From Anaerosporobacter mobilis DSM 15930 (lineage in GTDB: Bacteria > Bacillota > Clostridia > Lachnospirales > Lachnospiraceae): a DNA stretch of 64,000 nucleotides. The notes beneath the pieces are model-generated. The model was not told the origin of the DNA, searched no databases, and was given only the letters and a program-made list of their open reading frames with translations. Position numbers and translations under genes: made by a program. Location: NCBI RefSeq assembly GCF_900142955.1, contig NZ_FRCP01000012.1, forward strand, positions 62,001 through 126,000. Reading direction: 5' to 3'. This document shows, piece after piece, positions 9,228 to 15,828 of the stretch (its first letter is position 1; the number at the start of each line of letters is the position of its first letter).

Positions 9228-9410
9228 ATGATGGAAAACAAAAATGTAATGCAAGAAAAAGTACTTACTACAGAAATTGTAATTAATGAGGTTGATATTT
9301 TACCAGCTAGTGATATGCCTCTTATTATTGGTGGTTGTGCTTGTGGATTTGCTATCTGTGCTGGTGCAGCATGTGGTGGCGGTTGCGGCGGACTACTTTG
9401 TGGATTCTAA
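9228..9410 (+). CDS. RiPP precursor peptide 1, six-cysteine Gly-rich core
   Basis: A 60-residue peptide with an acidic leader (1-34) followed by Gly-Gly at 35-36 and a C-terminal core containing Cys at 37, 39, 44, 49, 53 and 58, with mostly Gly, Ala and small hydrophobic residues between. The leader contains INEVDI, shared in form with the next two peptides (KEVEI, REVDL), a likely recognition element for the maturase. AAAGGAG lies at 9216-9222. ATG at 9228 and 9231 are both possible. The Cys-rich core with an adjacent SPASM radical SAM enzyme suggests thioether crosslinks as in sactipeptides or ranthipeptides. The exact class is unresolved. Confidence 0.82.
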   Translation: MMENKNVMQEKVLTTEIVINEVDILPASDMPLIIGGCACGFAICAGAACGGGCGGLLCGF

Positions 9411-9437
9411 TATTAAGAAAAAGGAGAGAAATTGAAG

Positions 9438-9581
9438 ATGAACGATTTGAATAAGAATGAAATTGTAATGAAGGAAGTTGAAATCACAGAAACAGAAGCT
9501 TTAGAAGAAACAATTACACCTGCACTTGGTGGATTATGTGGCTTAGGCTGTGGCGGAGCAGTTTGTGGTATCTGGTGCTAA
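9438..9581 (+). CDS. RiPP precursor peptide 2, four-cysteine core
   Basis: A 47-residue peptide with an acidic leader containing MKEVEI and then a core beginning at Gly31-Gly32, with Cys at 34, 38, 43 and 47 (the last residue). The core reads LCGLGCGGAVCGIWC. It shares CGxGC and the VxxxWC ending with peptide 3. AAGGAGAG is well placed before the ATG. It lies 27 bases after peptide 1 and is surely co-transcribed. Like its neighbours it is probably a substrate of the radical SAM enzyme at 9880. Whether the three products act together or singly cannot be seen. Confidence 0.82.
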   Translation: MNDLNKNEIVMKEVEITETEALEETITPALGGLCGLGCGGAVCGIWC

Positions 9582-9626
9582 TTAAGCATCATGTTAAGAA
9601 ATACATAATTAGAGGAGGATTAAACA

Positions 9627-9788
9627 ATGAGTAATTATCAAAAAGAACAAGATGATTGTATTAGAATGAGAGAAGTAGATCTTGAAACAGTTGCCGTATT
9701 AGAAGAAGGCATTCAACCAGGTGGAGCACTTTGTGGCGTAGGCTGTATAGCGGCTGGAGTTTGGTGCGGATTCGGATGCCCTAAATAA
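9627..9788 (+). CDS. RiPP precursor peptide 3, four-cysteine core
   Basis: A 53-residue peptide with a leader containing MREVDL and one leader Cys (11). A core follows Gly32-Gly33 with Cys at 36, 40, 47 and 51 and ends in Pro-Lys. The core has LCGVGC and GVWCGFGC, clearly paralogous to peptide 2 though with wider middle spacing. AGAGGAGG precedes the ATG. It is followed ten bases later by a stable hairpin that separates the three peptides from the modification genes. Confidence 0.82.
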   Translation: MSNYQKEQDDCIRMREVDLETVAVLEEGIQPGGALCGVGCIAAGVWCGFGCPK

Positions 9789-9798
9789 ATTAAAATTA

Positions 9799-9831
9799 TA
9801 TACGGCGACTTCATAAGAAGGTCGCCGTATA
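9799..9831 (+). promoter_or_regulatory. Stable hairpin between precursor genes and maturase gene
   Basis: Arms TATACGGCGAC (9799-9809) and GTCGCCGTATA (9821-9831) pair perfectly over 11 bp. The next bases are A/G-rich and not T-rich, so this is not a standard terminator on the plus strand. It may protect the 3' end of a short precursor mRNA or attenuate read-through, giving many more peptide than enzyme transcripts. Confidence 0.55.
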
Positions 9832-9879
9832 AAGAAAAAAGAATGAAGAAAAAGAAAAAAGAAAAGGTTGGTGGTGGTT

Positions 9880-11238
9880 ATGAAGACAAAGATAATTAAA
9901 GAAGATAATGTATGTTTAGCATATTTACCAGATAGTATGAGGTTTTTTGAAGTAAATGAGAAGACAGCAGGTGTTATTCAAGCAATTGAAAATAGTTATT
10001 CTAAGGAAGAGATAATGACAATGTTTGATGTATCTGAAAATGATATTAATAAAGTAAATTCGTTGTTACAAAGTGGAAGTAAGATTCCTGAAAAAAGTCA
10101 AGAACAAGTTAATAAGGAAGAGTTTGAAGGGTTAGAAAAGTTAGTTTTAAATATTTCGAATAGTTGTAATTTGAGATGTAAGTATTGCTATGCCAACGGC
10201 GGAAGTTATCAATCTGATGAGAATATGATGGAAGTATCTGTAGCTAAGAAAGCGTTAGATGTTTTCTTTAACAAATTTGAAGTTATTCATATGATTCAGA
10301 TCTTTGGTGGAGAGCCAACAATGAATATGCCACTTATTCATTATATCTGTGAGTATATAGCAGAAAAGAATGAGAACAAAGAAATAAAGACGAGAATTGG
10401 AATTGTAACGAATGGAACCATGATAGGAGAGGATTTTATTCAACTGGTTAATAGGTATCAGATGCAAGTTACGGTTAGTTTTGATGGTGTACCACTTGTT
10501 AATGATATGATGCGAGTTTATGAAAATGGTCTTGGTACATCGGAAGTAATTCTTAAAAATATAAGGAAACTAAAGGAAAACACAGATCAACCTTCAACGA
10601 TTGAAGTAACTTACAATGAAAATCATATTAAAAATGATGTTCATATTGCAGATATTATTCAATATATCAGATCTGAATTCGGCGAGATTCCACTGCATAT
10701 TGTTCCAGCTGGAGGAGAACAAACTTGTGATTTTGTACTAAAAAATCGAGATGAATTCATTCAATCTGTTGATGATGTGTTTGAAAATCCTAAGAAGATG
10801 CATACGTATACGTATTCTTTGGTACAAAGAGTTGTGAATGCATTCTATACAAAAAGAAGTAGCAAATATATATGCGCGGCTGGATTGGCTGAGTATTCAA
10901 TATCAACACTTGGTGAGGTCTATCCATGTTTCATGTTTACAGATGATGAATCCTTATGTATTGGTAGTATCTTTGATGAACATTTATTTGAGTCAGAGAA
11001 CTTTGTGAAAACTGTTACAAGACTTGAGAATTTTAATAAAACGACAATACCAGAATGTAAAGAGTGCTTTATTCGAAGAAGCTGCACAGGATGCCTTGGA
11101 ATTAATCTACTTGAAACAAAAGATGTGTTTACCAATAGTGAGGTTAGTTGTGATATGTACCGTAAAATGACAGAACGAGTGATTATTAATCTATATAAGA
11201 TTAGTAAAAAAGAATGTGAGTGTGATAAGAGTGCATGA
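9880..11238 (+). CDS. Radical SAM/SPASM RiPP maturase
   Basis: A 452-residue enzyme. An N-terminal ~75-residue domain, possibly PqqD/RRE-like, precedes the radical SAM core with Cys96, Cys100 and Cys103 in SNSCNLRCKYC and the FGGEP motif. The C-terminal SPASM region has ICAAG, YPCF, then CKECFIRRSCTGC and a final Cys (SCDMY), enough for two auxiliary [4Fe-4S] clusters. Such enzymes install thioether or C-C bonds in peptide cores. Start at ATG 9880, because the longer frame from TTG 9868 has no better ribosome site and only adds Val residues. The three Cys-rich peptides just upstream are the obvious substrates. Confidence 0.9.
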   Translation: MKTKIIKEDNVCLAYLPDSMRFFEVNEKTAGVIQAIENSYSKEEIMTMFDVSENDINKVNSLLQSGSKIPEKSQEQVNKEEFEGLEKLVLNISNSCNLRCKYCYANGGSYQSDENMMEVSVAKKALDVFFNKFEVIHMIQIFGGEPTMNMPLIHYICEYIAEKNENKEIKTRIGIVTNGTMIGEDFIQLVNRYQMQVTVSFDGVPLVNDMMRVYENGLGTSEVILKNIRKLKENTDQPSTIEVTYNENHIKNDVHIADIIQYIRSEFGEIPLHIVPAGGEQTCDFVLKNRDEFIQSVDDVFENPKKMHTYTYSLVQRVVNAFYTKRSSKYICAAGLAEYSISTLGEVYPCFMFTDDESLCIGSIFDEHLFESENFVKTVTRLENFNKTTIPECKECFIRRSCTGCLGINLLETKDVFTNSEVSCDMYRKMTERVIINLYKISKKECECDKSA

Positions 11239-12433
11239 GAATTATATTAAACCAATTATAGAAGAAGATATTAATGTTTGGACGTTGTTTGAGAAGAAAG
11301 ACGGAAACATTTATTGCATGGGTAGTATCAAGGAAGATCGCTTTATTCAACTAGACGAGAACAATAAGGAGGCAATTCAAGCGGCTGTCGGTTATATGGA
11401 TGGTTCACATAGTTTACAAGATATAGAAAGCATTTTGGAAGAAAGTCATGGATATAAATTAAATATGGAGCATTTATATACTTGGCTATGTAAGGCTGGA
11501 TTGATTAGTAATCCACTAGAAGAATATAAAGTAGAGAAACAAGAGATGGATTACCTATCTGTTACTTTAAAGAAAGTCAATTTGAAGAAGTTATACTCTA
11601 GTTTTCAAAAATTTACTGATAAGTTACTCACTCCAGTTACTTGGGTTTGTAGTACTTTAATACTTGTTGGATTAATCTTAATGATATTCAACATGAAAGA
11701 ATTCTTTACATTAAGAAACTATATGCTAGGTGGTTCGGTAGGATTAGGTATAGTAGCAATGCTTGGGATATTTGTACTAAGTATTGGGATTCATGAATTT
11801 GCACATGCAATTGTTGGGTATCGATATGGATTGAAACCTTCTCAGTTGGTACTTGCATTATATGTGGGAACTCCAATGTTTTATGTGAAGATGCCTGGAA
11901 TCTACACAATTGAGCCAAAGCTTAGGTTACGTGTTTGGTTCGCAGGAATTTATTGCAACATGAGTATAGCGGCCTTCGCGGGAATTCTCCTACAATTTGC
12001 AGAAGGCAATGTATATAAGTTTTTATTATTAGTATGTACAACGAATATATCTCTTGTAGCTGCTAATATATCTCCATTGCTTCCATTAGATGGATATTTT
12101 ATGTTAAGTACAATACTAAAAAGACCAAATCTAAGAAAAGGCTCCTTTAAACAATTTAAAGAATGGGCACTTGGTAGAGAGAATTCTTTCCATGGATTAT
12201 ATACAATCTATTTCTTAGTATCGGTAGGTTTTTATGCTACAGTAATTGGATTCGAGATACGATGGATTATGAGTGTAATCAATAAAGGAATGAGTAGGGG
12301 ATATACGTTTTCGCAATATCTATATGAGTTTAGAGTAATCTTGTTAATCTTGGCAGTAATACTTGGCAAGAAGGTAATAGAAATAATTAGTGTCTATCTA
12401 AAAAATAGAAATAAGGTGAGAGTGCATGATTAA
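11216..12433 (+). CDS. PqqD-like domain fused to an M50 membrane metalloprotease
   Basis: A 405-residue protein. Residues ~20-100 resemble a PqqD/RRE winged-helix peptide-binding domain (WTLFEKKDGNIYCMG, HSLQDIESIL). The rest is a multi-pass M50 site-2-protease-type domain with HEFAH (193-197) in a membrane helix and PLLPLDGY as the second metal-ligand motif. Proteins of this fusion type recur beside radical SAM RiPP genes and probably bind the leader and cut or escort the peptide at the membrane. A role in immunity is an alternative. The gene overlaps the maturase gene by 23 bases. GTG at 11216, 11222 or 11231 could each start it. Confidence 0.85.
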   Translation: MSVIRVHENYIKPIIEEDINVWTLFEKKDGNIYCMGSIKEDRFIQLDENNKEAIQAAVGYMDGSHSLQDIESILEESHGYKLNMEHLYTWLCKAGLISNPLEEYKVEKQEMDYLSVTLKKVNLKKLYSSFQKFTDKLLTPVTWVCSTLILVGLILMIFNMKEFFTLRNYMLGGSVGLGIVAMLGIFVLSIGIHEFAHAIVGYRYGLKPSQLVLALYVGTPMFYVKMPGIYTIEPKLRLRVWFAGIYCNMSIAAFAGILLQFAEGNVYKFLLLVCTTNISLVAANISPLLPLDGYFMLSTILKRPNLRKGSFKQFKEWALGRENSFHGLYTIYFLVSVGFYATVIGFEIRWIMSVINKGMSRGYTFSQYLYEFRVILLILAVILGKKVIEIISVYLKNRNKVRVHD

Positions 12434-13355
12434 AACGATAATTAGAGTAGATAATCTATGTAAGAAATATAATGATAAGGAAGTCGTTGATAACCTCAGC
12501 TTTTCTGCTGAAGCAGGCGATGTAATTGGATTAATTGGACCTAATGGTGCTGGAAAATCTACAACAATGAAGATTATCACCAGATTGATTAGTAAAAGCA
12601 GTGGGGATATATATATTAATGGGCAACAACTAGATAATAACTCCAATGTAATATCTCGTGATGTAGGATTTACGTCAGAATCACCTTCCTTTTATAATTA
12701 TCTTACAGGAATTCAGAATCTTAAACTAATAGCTAACCTGTATCCTAACGTAGATATGGATAGAATCCGTAGTCTTTTAGAATTCGTAGGTCTAACGGAG
12801 GCAGCGAACAAGAAAGTGAAGGCTTATTCTACAGGGATGAAACAACGATTAGGATTAGCTAGGGCTTTGCTGAATCGTCCGAAAGTCATTATCCTTGATG
12901 AACCTACCAATGGATTAGATCCGCAGGGGATGCGAGAGATATATCAACTAATTAGTAAATTAGCGAAAGAAGAAAAAGTAACGGTAATAATTTCATCTCA
13001 TCTATTATACTATCTCGAAAAGATTTGTAATAAGATCATTGTTATAAATCATGGTAAAACTGTCTATTATGGTAATACAGAGAAGATATACGAAGTGAGT
13101 AAAGAACTGTATAAGGTTATAACGAATGATACAGAGAAAGTATTAAAAAGACTCTTTGAAATTGAAGAGTATGAAGTTATTACTTCGGATTTTGATTCCG
13201 TTACCGTTAGCATGAGTAATAGTACTAGAGAAGACTTAATGAACCTACTGGATGATTTGGAACTTGAAGATCAAGATATTATTAAGATTGATCCTACTTT
13301 AGAAGATATTTTTCTTATGCTCGTAAAGGAGGAACCTTATGAAAAAGTTGTTTGA
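12426..13355 (+). CDS. ABC-2 type transporter ATPase of the RiPP locus
   Basis: A 309-residue ATPase with Walker A GPNGAGKST, signature YSTGMKQRLGLA, Walker B VIILDEPTNGLD and the His switch in SSHLL. The ~100-residue C-terminal extension is typical of exporter and immunity ATPases of the CcmA/BcrA group. Its start overlaps the protease gene by 8 bases and its end overlaps the permease by 17, so the genes are tightly coupled. It should drive export of the mature peptide or protect the producer against it. Confidence 0.9.
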   Translation: MIKTIIRVDNLCKKYNDKEVVDNLSFSAEAGDVIGLIGPNGAGKSTTMKIITRLISKSSGDIYINGQQLDNNSNVISRDVGFTSESPSFYNYLTGIQNLKLIANLYPNVDMDRIRSLLEFVGLTEAANKKVKAYSTGMKQRLGLARALLNRPKVIILDEPTNGLDPQGMREIYQLISKLAKEEKVTVIISSHLLYYLEKICNKIIVINHGKTVYYGNTEKIYEVSKELYKVITNDTEKVLKRLFEIEEYEVITSDFDSVTVSMSNSTREDLMNLLDDLELEDQDIIKIDPTLEDIFLMLVKEEPYEKVV

Positions 13356-14091
13356 GAATGAGATGTATAAGATTTTTAGAAGTAAAAGAATTTACATCTT
13401 TTGTGGAATTCTAGCGTTTGTTGCCCTAGTCTTTTCCCTCATTGTAAAACAAGTGTATATGGCAGGACAGTTTGGAGAAGACATAACGCTGAAGGAGCTA
13501 GCAGTTCAGTATCCACTTCAATTACTCAGCACAGTATCTGATTTGCTGTTACCAATCTTTGCAACTTTGATGATTACCTTTTTAATAGCAGATGAATACA
13601 ATGAAGGAACATTGAAGTTATCAATATTAAGTGGATATGGTAGAAATAGAATTATCATTTCAAAAGTATTGGCGGTAATTGTAGCAACAGTTATTATGCT
13701 TGTAGTCGTTTACATTACCTCATATTTAGGTAGTTTCCTAGCGTTCGGATCAGCTGTAATACAAAATGATGTGGGTTATAATATAGCAGCTTATGTTTGG
13801 AGTTTACTTCCATTAATCACATGGATAGTTTTTAATTTTTTCTTAGCACTATATATAAAAAACAGTGGAATTATCGTTGGTGTAGTTGTTGGTATTACAT
13901 TAGTGAGTAGTATTTTAAGCTCAATGCTACCAAGGCTATCAAGCTATATTGGAACCTATTATTTGAAGGCAATAGCAGCCTCTTTTAGTACCGTTAACTT
14001 AGGTATGGCAGCCGTGGTTTGCTTTATGTATATGTTTTTATTTGGAACAGTTTCCTATGTGAAATTTATAAAGATGGATATAGAAAAATAA
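13339..14091 (+). CDS. ABC-2 type transporter permease of the RiPP locus
   Basis: A 250-residue protein with six predicted membrane segments (first at about 17-38, last near 218-240) and the spacing of ABC-2 permeases of bacitracin and lantibiotic immunity systems. AAAGGAGG sits directly before the ATG, inside the ATPase gene. It works with the ATPase upstream. Substrate is inferred from context to be the RiPP product. Confidence 0.85.
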   Translation: MKKLFENEMYKIFRSKRIYIFCGILAFVALVFSLIVKQVYMAGQFGEDITLKELAVQYPLQLLSTVSDLLLPIFATLMITFLIADEYNEGTLKLSILSGYGRNRIIISKVLAVIVATVIMLVVVYITSYLGSFLAFGSAVIQNDVGYNIAAYVWSLLPLITWIVFNFFLALYIKNSGIIVGVVVGITLVSSILSSMLPRLSSYIGTYYLKAIAASFSTVNLGMAAVVCFMYMFLFGTVSYVKFIKMDIEK

Positions 14092-14112
14092 TTTATTAAA
14101 AGGAGAAATAAT

Positions 14113-14304
14113 ATGGAATCAAAACAAATTTGTGAAAAATGTGGAAATGGTAGTTTTAAGACAGGAAAATTATTTGGAATTGCATCAGTTCATTCCTTGG
14201 ACTCGAAGGTAGGACTTGGAGGATCGGAATTGCTCATTAATTTTTGTGATTCTTGTGGTAAAGTGGAGTCATTAATAGTTAAGAATCCTGAAGAAATCAA
14301 ATAG
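14113..14304 (+). CDS. Small zinc-ribbon-like protein of the RiPP locus
   Basis: A 63-residue soluble protein with two CxxC pairs (ICEKCG near 7-10 and FCDSCGK near 45-48), spaced as in a zinc ribbon, and no membrane segment or leader-like Gly-Gly site. AAAGGAG precedes the ATG. It lies between the ABC permease and agrB with short gaps, so it is part of the operon. Function is unknown. It could be an accessory or regulatory protein. A fourth precursor is less likely because the four Cys form tidy metal-binding pairs. Confidence 0.65.
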   Translation: MESKQICEKCGNGSFKTGKLFGIASVHSLDSKVGLGGSELLINFCDSCGKVESLIVKNPEEIK

Positions 14305-14327
14305 TTTTAGAGAGGTGGCGAGATAAC

Positions 14328-14924
14328 GTGTACCAATATTTATCAAAGAAGATTACCAATTATGTGATTCTTAGTAACCTTGCACAAGAGAAATATCGTC
14401 CATTATATGAATATGGTTTTGAAGGGATACTATCCATTGCGTTAAATACACTTCTCGTATTGTTTACAGGGATATTTTTGAATATGGAGCTAGAGATGTT
14501 GGTTTATATGGCCTTCTATGTGATACTTAGAAGAAAGGCTGGTGGAGCACATCGTAATCTACATTGGAAGTGCATAACTACTTATCTACTATTAGCAGTG
14601 GTAAGTATTAAGAGTATTACAGCAATGACTAATAGTTTTCCGAGTTATTCAATAATGGCAATTACGTGGTTGGTTTGTTTGATAATTAGTGGGTTGTTTG
14701 TATTTATCTTAGCACCAATTGATTCAAAGAATAAAAGATTAGAAGCTATGCAAAGAATAAAATTAAGATTCGAAAGTAGAGTAGTAATTGTTGTTGAAAT
14801 TATTATAATACTTCTGCTTATTACAGTTAAGAGTAATCAAAGTATTATAAATAGTGCAGTGGCGGGAGTATTAGTTGAGAGTATTTTATTGTTACCGATT
14901 TTTAATCGTGATAGTAGTAACTAA
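14328..14924 (+). CDS. agrB: AgrB-like pheromone-processing membrane protease
   Basis: A 198-residue protein with five or six membrane segments. It carries the AgrB catalytic arrangement RRKAGGAHRNLHWKC, where His75 and Cys82 are seven residues apart exactly as in staphylococcal AgrB (His77, Cys84). AgrB cuts the AgrD precursor C-terminally and forms the thiolactone. GTG start behind AGAGGTGG. AgrD follows 28 bases downstream. The partner kinase and regulator are not adjacent, as they would be in a standard agr operon, but lie 6 kb upstream before the RiPP genes. Confidence 0.9.
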   Translation: MYQYLSKKITNYVILSNLAQEKYRPLYEYGFEGILSIALNTLLVLFTGIFLNMELEMLVYMAFYVILRRKAGGAHRNLHWKCITTYLLLAVVSIKSITAMTNSFPSYSIMAITWLVCLIISGLFVFILAPIDSKNKRLEAMQRIKLRFESRVVIVVEIIIILLLITVKSNQSIINSAVAGVLVESILLLPIFNRDSSN

Positions 14925-14952
14925 ATAATGTTTTAATTATGGGAGGTAGTGT

Positions 14953-15123
14953 ATGTTAAGAATTAAGGATGTAATGAATAAGATTGGTAAGAATTGTGTA
15001 GCTCCAATGATGATGATGTTATGTGTTAAATCCATTCATGCAATTGTAGGGAGCTGTTGTCTATGGTTTATCTGTCAACCGAAAGTACCAGATGTTGAGT
15101 TAGTAAAAGAGTTTAACAAATAG
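14953..15123 (+). CDS. agrD: AgrD-like cyclic autoinducer peptide precursor
   Basis: A 56-residue peptide with a positively charged amphipathic N-terminus (MLRIKDVMNKIGKN), a middle segment ending in SCCLWFI, and a tail CQPKVPDVELVKEF. The tail aligns with the conserved AgrD tail of S. aureus type I (DEVEVPKEL). By that alignment AgrB would cut after Ile40 and join its carboxyl to Cys36, giving a five-residue thiolactone ring C-L-W-F-I. Unusual are Cys35 right before the ring Cys and Cys41 right after the cut site. GGGAGG precedes the ATG. Too short for most gene callers. Confidence 0.85.
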   Translation: MLRIKDVMNKIGKNCVAPMMMMLCVKSIHAIVGSCCLWFICQPKVPDVELVKEFNK

Positions 15124-15169
15124 TATCTCATAAAGGATAAAATGTACAAGTTGAAAATAGAAAAGTAAT

Positions 15170-15201
15170 AAAGAGGTGGAGAAAAAATTTCCCACCTCTT
15201 T
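15170..15201. terminator. Bidirectional terminator after agrD and cold-shock gene
   Basis: AAAGAGGTGG (15170-15179) pairs with CCACCTCTTT (15192-15201) around an A/T-rich loop, with T-rich sequence on both exits. It serves the agrD transcript and the convergent cold-shock gene. Its first 15 bases are identical to part of the hairpin at 5812-5826. Confidence 0.75.
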
Positions 15202-15221
15202 TATGTAACATAGTATTGATT

Positions 15222-15422
15222 TTATAGTTTAACTACATTAGTTGCTTGAGGTCCTTTATCTCCATCAACAACATCAAATTCAACTTTGTCACCTTCGTCA
15301 AGAACTTTGAATCCATCCATTTGTAAAGCTGAGAAGTGAACGAAGATATCTTTTCCTTCTTCATCAGTAATGAATCCGAATCCTTTGCTAGCATTAAACC
15401 ATTTTACAGTACCGTTTTTCAT
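15222..15422 (-). CDS. Cold-shock protein (single CSD)
   Basis: A 66-residue protein with both RNA-binding motifs of the CspA family, KGFGFI (RNP1) and VFVH-like IFVHFSAL (RNP2), and the usual total length. It binds single-stranded RNA and melts mRNA structure in the cold or in growth. TTAGGAGG lies before the ATG on the minus strand. The upstream region 15423-15600 is long for this organism and AT-rich, as expected for the structured leader of cold-shock mRNAs. Confidence 0.95.
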   Translation of the reverse strand: MKNGTVKWFNASKGFGFITDEEGKDIFVHFSALQMDGFKVLDEGDKVEFDVVDGDKGPQATNVVKL

Positions 15423-15653
15423 AAATAGTGCCTCCTAATACATTATAGCGGGTATTATATCCCTCTCTGATTTAGACAAATCATATCCCTTTTGGTTAAA
15501 GCCGATGGCTATTTAAACAAGGTTCAAATTGAAACCGTCGACTTAATGAATAGTCTTACTTAAATTTAACATATTTATCGAAAAAAGTCAATTTATCAAA
15601 CAAAAAAACCAAGATAAAAAAATATATCAAAAGCGTTTAAATATGGGGTTTTG

Positions 15654-15682
15654 GTGACAAAATGTAAGTAGTATGCTATAAT
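15654..15682 (+). promoter_or_regulatory. Sigma-A promoter of the M16C protease gene
   Basis: GTGACA (15654-15659) and TATAAT (15677-15682) with a 17-base spacer, and TG one base before the -10 (extended -10). Confidence 0.7.
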
Positions 15683-15787
15683 CTAAAACGATGGTAAATA
15701 CTTATATTGATGAAAGAATATGGGAATTAATTAGATTTGTGCACGGATTGTATAAATGTATTAGGATTGGCGTAGCCGACATAGGAT

Positions 15788-15806
15788 AATGGTCCTATGG
15801 ACCATT
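15788..15806 (+). promoter_or_regulatory. Leader hairpin just before the M16C ribosome site
   Basis: AATGGTCC (15788-15795) pairs perfectly with GGACCATT (15799-15806) around a 3-base loop, nine bases before TTAGGAGGA. It could modulate translation initiation. There is no T-run, so it is not a terminator. Confidence 0.4.
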
Positions 15807-15828
15807 CAAATTTAGGAGGAAACACAGC

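Larger units (their letters stand above)
15423..15828. other. Divergent intergenic region, csp leader and M16C promoter
   Basis: 406 bases without a gene. The left half is the upstream leader of the cold-shock gene on the minus strand, with the pyrimidine-rich complement of its ribosome site. The right half contains the promoter at 15654-15682 and a hairpin at 15788-15806. No small ORF with a credible ribosome site was seen. Confidence 0.6.

Noticed and set aside
14113..14304. A fourth RiPP precursor.
   Set aside because: The four Cys form two CxxC pairs typical of zinc ribbons, and the protein lacks the EV[DE][IL] leader element and Gly-Gly core start.
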